From contig NZ_FRBL01000006.1 of NCBI RefSeq assembly GCF_900142605.1, forward strand, positions 1-64,000: a DNA stretch of 64,000 nucleotides. Reading direction: 5' to 3'. Positions 45,520 through 55,155 of this stretch are shown here, one piece after another (the stretch's first letter is position 1; each line of letters starts with the position of its first letter). The notes beneath the pieces were generated by a model, which worked only from the letters and a program-made list of their open reading frames with translations, was not told the DNA's origin and ran no database searches. Made by a program: the position numbers and the translations under genes. This DNA comes from Chitinophaga jiangningensis. GTDB lineage: Bacteria; Bacteroidota; Bacteroidia; Chitinophagales; Chitinophagaceae.

Positions 45520-46539
45520 ATGAAACTCTTTACCTCTCTGGCTTTGCTCCTTTTAGCGCTTACAGCCACTGCTCAAAAGAAGCAGCTATCCGTATTACAG
45601 CTTAACATCTGGCAGGAAGGTACCATTGTACCCGGTGGCTATGATGCCATCGTGGCGGAAATCGACCGCTTGCAGCCTGATATCGTTACACTCAGTGAAG
45701 TCCGTAATTATAACAACACCCGCTTTTGCGATCGTATTGTAGCTGCTCTTGCAGTCAAAGGAAAGCAATATTATTCTTTCTTCAGCAACGGCGCGGGTGT
45801 AATGAGTCGTACTCCCATCACCGATAGCAGCACGGTGTTTGAGGGCCAGGGGGAGATTTATAAGCTGATTACGAAAGTGGCAGGCCGCGAAATTGCCGTG
45901 TACTCCGCTCACCTGGATTACCTGAACTATGCAGTATACCTGCCCCGTGGCTACGACGGGGTTACCTGGAAAAAGCTTCCTGCTCCTGTCACTAACATGG
46001 ATACCATTATGACATCTAATCTGGCTTCCAGTAGAGATGAGGCTATCGCGGCATTCCTTAAGGCGGCAGCCGCGGATAAGCAGGCCGGCAGGTTGATTTT
46101 CCTGGGCGGCGATTTTAATGAAGCAAGCCACCTCGACTGGACGGCGGCCACCAGTAACCTCTTCGATCATCATGGGGTTACCGCCAACTGGACCAGCTCC
46201 ACTATGCTGTACCAGCAAGGTTTTAAGGATAGCTTCCGGGAATTATACCCCAACCCGGTGACCCATCCGGGCTTCACCTTCCCGGCGGATAATACAGCCG
46301 TTCCCGTTAGTAAGCTAGCCTGGGCGCCTGATGCTGATGAAAGGGAGCGCATTGACTTCATCTACTATTATCCTGATAAAAAACTGAAAGTCCTCAAAAG
46401 TAATGTGGTAGGTCCTGCAGGATCTATTATCCGGAATCAGCGCGCGAGGGAAACAGGAAAAGATGTGTTTATAGAACCTTCAAGCATATGGCCAACGGAT
46501 CATAAGGGTTTGCTGACGGTGTTTGAGGTGCGGAAATAG
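45520..46539 (+). CDS. Exported endonuclease/exonuclease/phosphatase family protein
   Basis: A 339-residue protein with a signal peptide (1-18, ending TATAQ). It has the EEP fold motifs LQLNIW, VTLSEVRNY with a metal-binding Glu, LGGDFNEASHLDW (catalytic Asp/Asn) and the terminal PTDHKGL with catalytic His. These define the DNase I/sphingomyelinase/inositol-phosphatase superfamily; the substrate cannot be set from sequence. An exported EEP protein beside a SusC/SusD locus could release phosphate or nucleosides from a nutrient, but it is on the other strand. It ends at a shared terminator. Confidence 0.88.
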   Translation: MKLFTSLALLLLALTATAQKKQLSVLQLNIWQEGTIVPGGYDAIVAEIDRLQPDIVTLSEVRNYNNTRFCDRIVAALAVKGKQYYSFFSNGAGVMSRTPITDSSTVFEGQGEIYKLITKVAGREIAVYSAHLDYLNYAVYLPRGYDGVTWKKLPAPVTNMDTIMTSNLASSRDEAIAAFLKAAAADKQAGRLIFLGGDFNEASHLDWTAATSNLFDHHGVTANWTSSTMLYQQGFKDSFRELYPNPVTHPGFTFPADNTAVPVSKLAWAPDADERERIDFIYYYPDKKLKVLKSNVVGPAGSIIRNQRARETGKDVFIEPSSIWPTDHKGLLTVFEVRK

Positions 46540-46577
46540 AAAAAGGGCGTCTATTTTCTAAAATAGACGCCCTTTTT
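46540..46577. terminator. Bidirectional terminator between convergent genes
   Basis: AAAAAGGGCGTCTATTTT and AAAATAGACGCCCTTTTT form a nearly perfect 18-pair hairpin with a 2-base centre. T-runs on both strands serve the EEP gene (+) and the SusD-like gene (-). Confidence 0.92.
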
Positions 46578-46590
46578 CAGTATTGTATTA

Positions 46591-48360
46591 TTAATTTATC
46601 CAACCGTCATTCTGCTTCAGGTTTTGATTTCTTTCAATCTCCGCCTGCGGGATGGGCCATGCATAAATATAATCCCCTTTCCAGGAGTAATTCACCACAT
46701 TGGCACCCCATACCTGCTGTATACCGGCACCGGCCCCAAAGGTTTTCTCCTTCCAGGTTTTCCAGCGCAGTTCATCAAAGTAGTTGATACCTTCATTTAC
46801 AAACTCTACGCGGCGCTCGTTGCGGATACGCTCGCGCATTGATGCCTGATCCGCTACATACGTAGGTTTGCCCGCATCCGTATTTTGTAATGCCGGCATG
46901 TTAACCCGCGCACGCACTTTATTCACCAGGTCCAGCGCCTGTTGATTAAAGCCCTGCTCGTTAATGGCCTCTGCCCACATCAGCAGCACATCTGCATAAC
47001 GGATCACGGGGAAGTCGGTAGGGCCATAAGCCCTGTTGATGGTTTCGGTTGCCCCTTCGTACACAAATTTGCGGTGCAGGTAGTAGAAATAAGCTTTGGT
47101 ATCAGTAGCCACGTCCCATACCGGTGTGGTATTAGAGCGGAATGGCCACCTGGAAACATACGACTGATTAGCACTTCCGTTTACACCCAGGTAATCCGCA
47201 TATGGCGTGATAACGTTAGCGGCTAAACGTGGATCACGATTCGCATAAGCTGCTTTAATACGCGCTTCATTGCCCACGGGTAGGTAAACACTCATATCCA
47301 GCCCACGTGCAGTTGCTGCATTGATTTCCGCAGTAGTAAGCCCATCCCGGAAGAAGTATACTTCCCTTTGCTTCACAGCCTTACTGCTGTAACCAGGTAT
47401 GATTTTATTCCAGTCGAAGCGGCTGCCATCGGCATTTTCATACAGGTCCACCACCACTGGGGAAACCAGGTAAGTATTCCAGCAGGAACCGAAAGAACTA
47501 CGGTTGCCACAGAAAAACTGCGTAGTAGAACCGAAGTTACTCACCGCAATGTTTTGCAGGGAAAAAATCATTTCGTCCGACTGCTCATTGGCTTCTTTGA
47601 ATAACGCTTTGTAATCACCATTAAACAGGGTGTATCCTGCGGCTTCAACCTTCGCAAAGTCAGCAGCAGCGGCCGGGTAATTTTTGGTGTAGAGATAGGC
47701 TTTCCCACGAAGCGCATAGGCCGCGCCTTTGGTAATATGCCCGTAGTTAGCATTGCCTTTGCCATATTTGGCCGGCAGGTTAGGCTCGTTGATGCAGTCG
47801 CTCAGGTCATTGATTACCACTCTCCACACACTGTCTTCCGTTTCCCGGCCTTTCGTGGCTTCATCTGCTGTAAAGGGTTTCAGGTACACGGGAACGCCGT
47901 GCCACAGCTGATTGAGTCGCAGGTAAAAGTAAGCCCGCAGGAATTTGGCTTCCGCTACATACCGGGCTTTCTTATCATCGGCCGAAGGTGACTTCAGCGG
48001 AATATTCACAATAGCGCCATTTGCACGCTGGATGCCATCATAAAAATATTTCCAGTTGTTGCTAAACATGCTGCTGCTGGGGGTAATGGTACCCACCTGT
48101 AATCCATCAGCATCACGCACCATGCCGCCAACACCGTAACGGTCAAACTGATACAGCTCGTTGCCGGAAGCACTGCTTTGGTCGATGCCCAGGCGCAACG
48201 CGGCATATACGCCTGCCATGCCCTGGTCGGTAAGGTTATCGGTGGTCCACATGGTTTCGTCGCTCTGCTGGGTGTACGACAAGGTGTCCAGCAGGTCTTG
48301 CTTACAGCTGGCCAGGGATAATAATCCCGCAGTATATAATAGAACTTTGAACTTTTTCAT
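46591..48360 (-). CDS. SusD/RagB-family nutrient-binding lipoprotein
   Basis: A 589-residue lipoprotein (lipobox LASC, Cys19). It has the SusD TPR helices (AKFLRAYFYLRLNQLWHGVPV, AAYALRGKAYLYTKNY) and the C-terminal SusD segment VIRYADVLLMWAEAIN with RNERRVEFVNEG. It forms the lid of the SusC transporter encoded 14 bases upstream and is the last gene of the operon. The ligand is unknown; this group commonly binds glycans, but no glycosidase is adjacent. Confidence 0.95.
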   Translation of the reverse strand: MKKFKVLLYTAGLLSLASCKQDLLDTLSYTQQSDETMWTTDNLTDQGMAGVYAALRLGIDQSSASGNELYQFDRYGVGGMVRDADGLQVGTITPSSSMFSNNWKYFYDGIQRANGAIVNIPLKSPSADDKKARYVAEAKFLRAYFYLRLNQLWHGVPVYLKPFTADEATKGRETEDSVWRVVINDLSDCINEPNLPAKYGKGNANYGHITKGAAYALRGKAYLYTKNYPAAAADFAKVEAAGYTLFNGDYKALFKEANEQSDEMIFSLQNIAVSNFGSTTQFFCGNRSSFGSCWNTYLVSPVVVDLYENADGSRFDWNKIIPGYSSKAVKQREVYFFRDGLTTAEINAATARGLDMSVYLPVGNEARIKAAYANRDPRLAANVITPYADYLGVNGSANQSYVSRWPFRSNTTPVWDVATDTKAYFYYLHRKFVYEGATETINRAYGPTDFPVIRYADVLLMWAEAINEQGFNQQALDLVNKVRARVNMPALQNTDAGKPTYVADQASMRERIRNERRVEFVNEGINYFDELRWKTWKEKTFGAGAGIQQVWGANVVNYSWKGDYIYAWPIPQAEIERNQNLKQNDGWIN

Positions 48361-48374
48361 ACGCTTACTTTTTA

Positions 48375-51300
48375 CTAGAATGTAACATTAAGACCCACTG
48401 CAAACTGCTTCATCGTTGGATAGCCTACGCTGGCGCCAATCTCAGGGTCCAGGCCCGGATATTTGGTGATGGTCAGCAGGTTTTCGCCACTCACGTATAC
48501 GACTGCACGACTAATAGTCGCTCTTTTAGTAATGCTTTCCGGAATCTGGTAGCCTATCTGCAGGTTTTTCAGTTTCAGGTAGGAAGCATTGTAGAGGTAG
48601 AAGTAGTTGGCAATGCTGTTTTGCGGATCTGTATTGAGTTTTAAGCGGGGATATTTGGCGTTGATGTTATTGGCCGGATCATTTGGATTGGCGTCATTAT
48701 AATAATAGTGATCATCGGCAACTTCCAATCCAATCGCATTACCGGCAGAGGTAACAGAGCTCAGGTAACCACGGTCGTTATAGTAATACTGGAAACCGGT
48801 GCTGCCGGCCCAAACCATCGTCAGGTAAATTCCTTTCCAGGAGGCGGCGAAGTTAAAGCCATAGTTGATCTTAGGCGTACCACTGGTACCGGTAAATGTT
48901 TTATCAAAGTTGTTACCGTAGATGCCGTCGCCGTTAGTATCTGCATAAATCAGGTCGCCGTAATAGATTTTACCTTTATCAATACCCTGTGCCGGCAGGA
49001 AGGTGTAACCTTTTGCCATCATGGCTTTCAGCCAGTCCATATCCTGAGTGGTGCGGATCATACCATCGCGTGGGCCACCATTGATATTCACACTTCCATC
49101 TGCATTAAAGTGGCTGCCATTGCCCTGGTATACCGGAAACAGGTAGTATTCATCAATCTGTTTGCCTTCTACCCGGTAATTATTACCATTGGCAGATGCT
49201 ACGGCACCAATGTTGGACGACCATGTTTTATTACCGCTGGCATCTGTTACCCACCCTTCTTTCAGTGCGCCGCGGTATGACGTAATGACGTTTTTGTTAT
49301 ACGCGAAATTGCCGCCCACCGTTACATCAACCTCTCCCAACTTACGGTTATAAGAAGCGATTAGCTCAATGCCTTTATTGGAAACGGTAGCAGTATTTAC
49401 CGTAGGTGCGTCGGCGTTACCTACCGTCAGCGGAATAGGCGGGGTAGTGATAATGCCGGAAGTAGTTTTGCTGTAATAGTCCACTGTTACATTCAGTGCA
49501 TTGTTCAGGAAGGTAGCGTCTACACCTACATCAGCGATTGCAGTTGCTTCCCACAGCAGGAAGGGGTTACCGAATTTGGTAACTGCAAGGCCGTTAGCAG
49601 CGGTGTTATTAAAGGAATAATATACCTGGTTGTAAAGTGTTTGCCAGTCGTAATTGCCTTTGGAACGGTCGCCACCGCCGTTATTACCCAGCTTACCCCA
49701 GGAGCCGCGGAGTTTCAGCTGTTGCACATTGCGCAGCAGATCCTTGAAAATGCCTTCTTCTGTAAGGCGCCATCCTGCTGAGAAAGAAGGGTAGTAGCCC
49801 CAGCGGGAAGCCGGTGCGAAACGGGAAGAGCCGTCATAGCGAAGGTTAGCTTCTAACAAATATTTATTTCTATAAGCGTAGTTGACGCGGCCAAACCAGG
49901 AACGGAGGGCATTGTCATATTCTGCTCCTTCAAAAATATTGTTCGTATTGCCGGCAACGTTAATGTTTGTAATAGACTCAGATATCAGACCTTTTCTTGT
50001 AGCTGCGTCTCTGTTATAGTAATAATAGTTTTGATTATAACCGGCCAGTGCGCCAATTTCATGCCCCCCTTTGAGCTGTGTGTTATAGCGGAGAACATTA
50101 TCAAACGTGGTGGTATATTCTTTCATGTGATCAGTGGTGGTATTCAGCTGATCAGGCGTAGCCGCGGGAGTGCGGGCCACATTGGTGGTAAAGTCCCATT
50201 TAGCAAAAGGTACATCGTGGAACTGTTTATCCTGGTAACGTGTCTGGTAATTGAAACGGGTTTCGAAGGTAAGTCCTTTCAGGATAGAGATGGTAGCATA
50301 AACGGTGGAGTTAAACCTGTTTATGACGTTGGAGCCAGCCACGTTATTGAGGTACAGCAGGATGTTGTTGGCAGTCTGCGATTCTTCCAGGGCAGAAGGA
50401 AAGCCAAATTTGCCCTGCCATTGTGTAGGTACACCTGGTGTAGTCTGGCGCAGGTAGTTGAAAGCGTTGTCGGTGTTACCGAGGCCTAACGATTCCTGTG
50501 AAGCAAACGTCTGCGTGCCTACGTTGATGAATTTATTAATACGGGTATCCAGGTTTAAGCGCAACTGGTATCTCTTTGACCCTGTATTATCCATCGTACC
50601 TGGGTTGTTTTGGTAAGACCCGGAAAACAGGTAAGTAGATTTTTCGCTGCCACCGGAAACGGATACGTTATGCTGTTGCAGGATGTTATTGTTAAACACC
50701 GCATCGGACCAGTCGGTATTGGCATATACCACGGAGTTAGGAATGCCGAAGGCATTGGTATCGCCGGGATGCTGGTTGGCATTGGTCCAGGTTTCAATGG
50801 TGGTTTGCTTGAAGAGTTCTGCCTGTCCGAGGTTACGCGCGCTCTCGTTATACAGGTTCATGTACCGCACGTAATCATTTACAAATTTAGGGAGATTACT
50901 TGGCCGCACGGTAGAAAGGTTGCCGCTGTAGGTCACGGAAGTGCGATTGCGGTTACCCTTTTTGGTGGTGATAAGGATTACGCCATTGGCAGCGAGCGTA
51001 CCATAAATAGAGGAGGAGGCCGCATCTTTCAATACCGACATGCTTTCGATATCATTCGGGTTCACCGCATCCATGGTACCAATGATACCATCAATTACCA
51101 CGAGCGGATCGCTGTTGTTAAGCGTTCCTACGCCACGCACGCGAATGGTAGCGCCATCGGAGCCAGGCTTACCGGAACTTTGGCGCACCTGCAATCCCGG
51201 ACTCAAACCGGCTAATGCGCTGGATACGTTTGTAACAGGGCGGTTTTCCAGACTTTTGCTGGTAACAGTAGCTACTGCTCCGGTCAGGTTTACACGCTTC

Positions 51301-51971
51301 TGCGTAGCGTATCCAACTACCACCACGTCTGTGAGGTCTGCACTTTTCGGTTTCAGGGTTATAGTGATGGATGATCGGCCCTGGAGGGCTACCTCCTGCT
51401 TTTCAAAACCGATGTAATCTACTACCAGCACACCTTCGCTGGTATTTACATCGCGGAGTATAAACGCTCCCTTCTCATCTGTCATGGCACGTTTGGTAGT
51501 GCCTTTTAATACTACAGACGCGCCGGGCAAGGTTTCCCCCTTATCATTTACAATCTGTCCGCGTAATTCGCCATTTTGATCGGCCACTAAATCCAGTCGT
51601 GGCTTTTCTTTACGGGCATCTACCACAATCACTTTATCCACAATGGAGTAGGAGAGTGGCTGTCCCTGGAAACATATGTCCAGCGCAGCTTTTAGTTCCA
51701 CATTATTCACAGAAATGGTTACACGCTGTGCACGGGTAAGCATTTCATCGCGGTACATAAAGCTGTAGCCGGTTTGTTTGGTAATACTTCTGAAAATTTC
51801 CACTAAGCTGGCATTGCGGGAATGCAGGGTCAGCGTTTGTGCATAGCCAAGGGCTGTAACCTGCATACTGAGAATTATCAGCAGGGCGACAGTTAGTTTC
51901 AGCACCCGAAAGGTGCCGGCGTAACGGGACTTTAAGGCATACGAGGTCCCATTGTACTGAGTTGAACTCAT
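48375..51971 (-). CDS. SusC/RagA transporter with N-terminal STN signalling domain
   Basis: A 1198-residue protein. A signal-anchor-like segment (about 25-44) is followed by an STN domain (45-115; NASLVEIFRSITKQTGYSFM). Next are a carboxypeptidase-like domain (130-205), the plug (VVVGYATQKRVNLTGAV; VRGVGTLNNSDPLVVIDGI) and a large barrel. The STN domain contacts the FecR anti-sigma factor, so ligand binding can signal to the ECF sigma factor encoded upstream. The Met at 51971 is kept, as the next Met lies inside the hydrophobic stretch. FecR ends 156 bases upstream. Confidence 0.95.
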   Translation of the reverse strand: MSSTQYNGTSYALKSRYAGTFRVLKLTVALLIILSMQVTALGYAQTLTLHSRNASLVEIFRSITKQTGYSFMYRDEMLTRAQRVTISVNNVELKAALDICFQGQPLSYSIVDKVIVVDARKEKPRLDLVADQNGELRGQIVNDKGETLPGASVVLKGTTKRAMTDEKGAFILRDVNTSEGVLVVDYIGFEKQEVALQGRSSITITLKPKSADLTDVVVVGYATQKRVNLTGAVATVTSKSLENRPVTNVSSALAGLSPGLQVRQSSGKPGSDGATIRVRGVGTLNNSDPLVVIDGIIGTMDAVNPNDIESMSVLKDAASSSIYGTLAANGVILITTKKGNRNRTSVTYSGNLSTVRPSNLPKFVNDYVRYMNLYNESARNLGQAELFKQTTIETWTNANQHPGDTNAFGIPNSVVYANTDWSDAVFNNNILQQHNVSVSGGSEKSTYLFSGSYQNNPGTMDNTGSKRYQLRLNLDTRINKFINVGTQTFASQESLGLGNTDNAFNYLRQTTPGVPTQWQGKFGFPSALEESQTANNILLYLNNVAGSNVINRFNSTVYATISILKGLTFETRFNYQTRYQDKQFHDVPFAKWDFTTNVARTPAATPDQLNTTTDHMKEYTTTFDNVLRYNTQLKGGHEIGALAGYNQNYYYYNRDAATRKGLISESITNINVAGNTNNIFEGAEYDNALRSWFGRVNYAYRNKYLLEANLRYDGSSRFAPASRWGYYPSFSAGWRLTEEGIFKDLLRNVQQLKLRGSWGKLGNNGGGDRSKGNYDWQTLYNQVYYSFNNTAANGLAVTKFGNPFLLWEATAIADVGVDATFLNNALNVTVDYYSKTTSGIITTPPIPLTVGNADAPTVNTATVSNKGIELIASYNRKLGEVDVTVGGNFAYNKNVITSYRGALKEGWVTDASGNKTWSSNIGAVASANGNNYRVEGKQIDEYYLFPVYQGNGSHFNADGSVNINGGPRDGMIRTTQDMDWLKAMMAKGYTFLPAQGIDKGKIYYGDLIYADTNGDGIYGNNFDKTFTGTSGTPKINYGFNFAASWKGIYLTMVWAGSTGFQYYYNDRGYLSSVTSAGNAIGLEVADDHYYYNDANPNDPANNINAKYPRLKLNTDPQNSIANYFYLYNASYLKLKNLQIGYQIPESITKRATISRAVVYVSGENLLTITKYPGLDPEIGASVGYPTMKQFAVGLNVTF

Positions 51972-52016
51972 ACATCACAGATGTTTGGTGAAAAAGAAAT
52001 TGTTACCGGATAGAAT

Positions 52017-52043
52017 AGTTATGGTCCATGGAATGCCATAACT
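52017..52043. promoter_or_regulatory. Inverted repeat in the FecR-SusC gap
   Basis: AGTTATGG and CCATAACT form a perfect 8-base inverted repeat with an 11-base spacer, 46 bases upstream of the SusC start. It may be a leader hairpin that sets relative expression, or an operator. Confidence 0.4.
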
Positions 52044-52127
52044 CCATAGTGTTTGTTATAGATATTACTTGTCCATTGCTCTTATACTTATCAATTTTTA
52101 ATTTTCAACATTTTGGAATAGCGTTAT

Positions 52128-53276
52128 TTAGCTTTTTCTAACTATCAGTTTTCTGTTGGCAATTTCACAGTGGATGCCGCTCAGCTCCAGCATTTTTATT
52201 ACATTTTCCAGGCTGGTGCTGCGTGGGAATGTGGCACTGAGGTGGCCTTCGGGCATGCCATCCTTCAGTTCAAGCTGGAGGTCATACCACCTGGCTATCT
52301 GTCTTAATACTACCGTAATATCTTCTCCGCTGAATTCAAACTTTCCTTCCTTCCATGCAATGGCGGCGCTTACATCCGCATTGCCGATGGTAAATTGCTC
52401 CTGCTTGTTGAACGCTGCCTGTTGGCCGGGAAGCAGGTGTTTAGTGGCATTGGCGCTGCTTACATTTACTGCGCCGGTGATCAGGGTGGTTTTAATTGCA
52501 TCCTCTTCATTATAGGCCATCACATTGAAAGAGGTACCCAGTACCTGCACTTTCATCTGGGCTATTTCTACAACAAAGGGTTTATTCTTATCAGCTGCGA
52601 TTTCAAAATAGGCTTCACCGTTAAGTATCACGGTCCTGTTATTACCGGTAAACGCAGTAGGATAGCGGAGGGAGCTGGCTGCATTCAGCCATGCCCTGCT
52701 ACCATCGGGCAATACTACAGCAAACTGGCCACCGGCGGGTGTTTGTAGGGTATTGTACTTCACAGCGCCTCCTGTGGTAGTACCAGATTGGTCGTATACC
52801 AGCGACTCCCCCTGCACCGAAGCGCCGGTGAGCTGGCTGGTGGAGCTGTCGCCCAGCGACATGCTGCTGCCATCGTCCAGTATGAGCACAGCTTTGTTGC
52901 TGCCCGGCATCACTGGTGCCTTTGTTGCTGATGTTACGGTAACATCGGCACTCATCTTTAATTTTACACGGGAAGCTATCAGTATACCGGCACTCACGAG
53001 TACTAATACACTGGCCGCAACAGCGGCACGTTTCATCCACACTTTACCCATGGATACAACCGGGGTTGCAGGCGTCACTACGGCCGCCAGCTGCGATTGC
53101 ATCTTACTGTATATTTCTTCCTTACTGTATTCCGGTGGTGTTGTAATTGTAACTTCCTCATCGTTGAAGGAGTTATACCACTGATTTACCAACGCAGATT
53201 CTTCCGCAGAGGCTTCCCCCCGCAGGTATTTTTCTATAGCGATGAATAGATCCTGGTTTTCTTTCATAACGGGCAA
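52128..53276 (-). CDS. FecR-family anti-sigma factor
   Basis: A 382-residue inner-membrane protein (start Met1 or Met4). The N-terminal cytoplasmic anti-sigma region (1-80) has a short helical domain, then one helix (83-102). In the periplasm are the FecR domain (about 160-280; TLQTPAGGQFAVVLPDGSRA, WLNAASSLRYP, and EAYFEIAADKNKPFVVE) and a C-terminal STN-contacting DUF4974 domain (from about 305, WKEGKFEFSGEDITVVLRQI). It senses the loaded SusC transporter and holds or releases the sigma factor encoded 55 bases upstream. Confidence 0.95.
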   Translation of the reverse strand: MPVMKENQDLFIAIEKYLRGEASAEESALVNQWYNSFNDEEVTITTPPEYSKEEIYSKMQSQLAAVVTPATPVVSMGKVWMKRAAVAASVLVLVSAGILIASRVKLKMSADVTVTSATKAPVMPGSNKAVLILDDGSSMSLGDSSTSQLTGASVQGESLVYDQSGTTTGGAVKYNTLQTPAGGQFAVVLPDGSRAWLNAASSLRYPTAFTGNNRTVILNGEAYFEIAADKNKPFVVEIAQMKVQVLGTSFNVMAYNEEDAIKTTLITGAVNVSSANATKHLLPGQQAAFNKQEQFTIGNADVSAAIAWKEGKFEFSGEDITVVLRQIARWYDLQLELKDGMPEGHLSATFPRSTSLENVIKMLELSGIHCEIANRKLIVRKS

Positions 53277-53331
53277 TTACATAGAGAAGTCGAACAAGTA
53301 AAGCCGATCCCCTACGCGTGGTTAAAAAAAA

Positions 53332-53901
53332 TTAAAAAAAGATGGAAAAGTAATTTTTGATATTTCCCTTCAGGTGCCGCAAAGCCTTTGTGAGCTGGTT
53401 TTCAACAGTTTTATGGGAGATGTTAAGGGCCGCTGCGATTTCCTTCACGGGCATGCCCTGCTCGCGGCTATATCGGAAGATCAGCTGGCATTTTTCAGGA
53501 AGACGGTTTACTTCTTCCTGGTATAACTGCATAATATGTTTGTACTGAAGGGCTGATTCGGGGGTGGCAGGATTAACCACAATATCCGCCTGGTATACCT
53601 GCTGGTACTGGCGTAGCAGTTGCTCCCGGCGAAAGCGGTCCAGTACTTTATATTTCACAGCGGTGGCCAGGTAGGCGCCGGCATTTTCGATCTGGCTGTT
53701 GTGCCGCTGGTGCCACAGGCTGGCAAATACATCCTGCACCACATCCTCGGCGGCCTGCAGGTCGCATAGCCTGTTATAGGCTACCGCCAGCAGCTTATCC
53801 CGATATGTTTCGTAGATTTCAGTAAATGCAGTGGTATCGTTATCCCGGAGGCGCTGCATCCACGTTGTTTCACTGTTTGGTTGACCTGCGTCGGACATCA
53901 A
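53332..53901 (-). CDS. ECF-type RNA polymerase sigma factor (FecI-like)
   Basis: A 189-residue protein with sigma region 2 (about 25-90: FTEIYETYRDKLLAVAYN, DVVQDVFASLW) and region 4 (about 125-180: LPEKCQLIFRYSREQGM, VKEIAAALNISHKTVENQLT). Such sigma factors in Bacteroidota switch on the neighbouring SusC/SusD operon when the FecR partner is signalled. It heads the sigma-FecR-SusC-SusD series on one strand. The start Met at 53901 could also be Met2. Confidence 0.95.
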   Translation of the reverse strand: MMSDAGQPNSETTWMQRLRDNDTTAFTEIYETYRDKLLAVAYNRLCDLQAAEDVVQDVFASLWHQRHNSQIENAGAYLATAVKYKVLDRFRREQLLRQYQQVYQADIVVNPATPESALQYKHIMQLYQEEVNRLPEKCQLIFRYSREQGMPVKEIAAALNISHKTVENQLTKALRHLKGNIKNYFSIFF

Positions 53902-53949
53902 TCGAAAATTAACTCTACTAAGGTAGAAAGAATTTTGAAATGCATTCTA

Positions 53950-54573
53950 TCAGATTCGGGCAGCAAATTCGGCAATTAGTTTTTGGTGTAGGGAGATTTC
54001 ATAATCCGCATCGAGTAGTGGGGCGTATTTGGATTGGAACGTCCGAAGGGCAATAGTGGCGGCTTCTTCGGCGTTGCGGGGGTGAAAGGTGTTCCCGGGA
54101 GTATCCATTAAACGGTGATCGTCCATCGGATGCTGGCACTGGGAGCAGTGATTATACCAGTACGCCTTCCCATCCTCCGGAGGCGCCGGTCTGTAGTGTG
54201 GATAACTATCTCTCAAAAGCCCCAACAGGTTATCAGAAATATAGGTGAGGCAATGAAATAACGCGAAAAAATCCTGCTCCACCCACACTTCTTCATCCCT
54301 TTCGTTGATGTCACGCTCGAAAAAGAAGTCGCTGCCAATGGCAATCACCTGGTTAGTATGGCCACAGTGGCTGCATACAGCGCGACTCTCCGCGATCAAC
54401 ACCTTATCTGACAATACGATATAGCCTTCCGGGGCAAGCCATGGCTGCACTTCGCGTAGCCGGCCATAGGCCGCATCGGGCAGTACCCATTTACCGGTTT
54501 CTTCATGGTAAACGGCACCTGCATTCTCGGCCTGGTTTTTATCAGCCGCTGGAACATTCAGTAGTAATGTCAT
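53950..54573 (-). CDS. DUF5710-containing protein with two CxxC pairs
   Basis: A 207-residue cytoplasmic protein. The N-terminal 40 residues (LLLNVPAADKNQAENAGAVY, then EETGKWVLP) match the DUF5710 motif found on many nucleic-acid and toxin-related proteins. Two Cys pairs follow, Cys67-Cys70 and Cys143-Cys146, spaced as in a zinc ribbon, with His147/His152 nearby. The function is unknown; nucleic-acid binding is plausible. It has no clear operon partner; the ECF sigma gene lies 48 bases downstream on the same strand, so read-through is possible. Confidence 0.75.
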   Translation of the reverse strand: MTLLLNVPAADKNQAENAGAVYHEETGKWVLPDAAYGRLREVQPWLAPEGYIVLSDKVLIAESRAVCSHCGHTNQVIAIGSDFFFERDINERDEEVWVEQDFFALFHCLTYISDNLLGLLRDSYPHYRPAPPEDGKAYWYNHCSQCQHPMDDHRLMDTPGNTFHPRNAEEAATIALRTFQSKYAPLLDADYEISLHQKLIAEFAARI

Positions 54574-54648
54574 AACACGATGATCAGGATGAAAACTTAT
54601 TACTGAATATAGTAAAAATCCCGCAAAAGGCTGACAATGAATAACCCA

Positions 54649-55113
54649 TTAAAACTGATCGTCATTTATTTCTATCCAGTAACCGTCAGGATCCTGAAGC
54701 CATACCTGTTTTACACCGTCTACACGGTTGGTAACAGCGTCTGGTTTGCCGGCCCAGTCTTCATACGCAACATGCTGCCTGCGGAGGTTGGCGAGGAAAT
54801 CGCTCATCACCGGTACGGAGAAGCAGATATGCGTGTTTTTGTTATGGGTAGTGGGTGCCTGGGCACCTGAAATGATATGTACCTGAGCGTGAGGACCTAC
54901 CTTAAACCAGGAATGGTGGCCGTCTTTAAACGGTTCGTCCATGGTTTCGAGTCCGATAATGTCGCGGTAAAAAGTGGTGCTTTTTTCCAGATCTACAACG
55001 TAGATGGCTATATGATTTAAAGATGGCTTCTTCACAGACTGTGCGGATGTATACGCGGAAATGCAGATGAATAAAATAAAAAAGCCCAATCCGGATTTAA
55101 AGTAGTTTTTCAT
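54649..55113 (-). CDS. Exported VOC (glyoxalase/bleomycin-resistance) family protein
   Basis: A 154-residue protein with a signal peptide (1-24, ending YTSAQ) followed by a single VOC domain of two beta-alpha-beta-beta-beta units. Likely metal ligands are His34 (LNHIAIYVVDL), His79 or His95, and Glu148 (DPDGYWIEI). VOC proteins are mostly cytoplasmic, so export is uncommon. The substrate is unknown. It follows the 362-residue secreted protein gene by 42 bases, and an inverted repeat straddles its start codon. Confidence 0.88.
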   Translation of the reverse strand: MKNYFKSGLGFFILFICISAYTSAQSVKKPSLNHIAIYVVDLEKSTTFYRDIIGLETMDEPFKDGHHSWFKVGPHAQVHIISGAQAPTTHNKNTHICFSVPVMSDFLANLRRQHVAYEDWAGKPDAVTNRVDGVKQVWLQDPDGYWIEINDDQF

Positions 55114-55136
55114 ACTACAATATAAAAATCCGGATT
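55086..55136 (-). promoter_or_regulatory. Inverted repeat straddling the VOC gene start codon
   Basis: CAATCCGGATTT (55086-55097) and AAATCCGGATTG (55125-55136) are perfect reverse complements 27 bases apart, with the ATG (55111-55113) between them. In mRNA they could form a 12-pair hairpin that hides the start codon. Each arm is also close to a palindrome. Confidence 0.45.
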
Positions 55137-55155
55137 GAGCGATGCAAGTGTTGAG

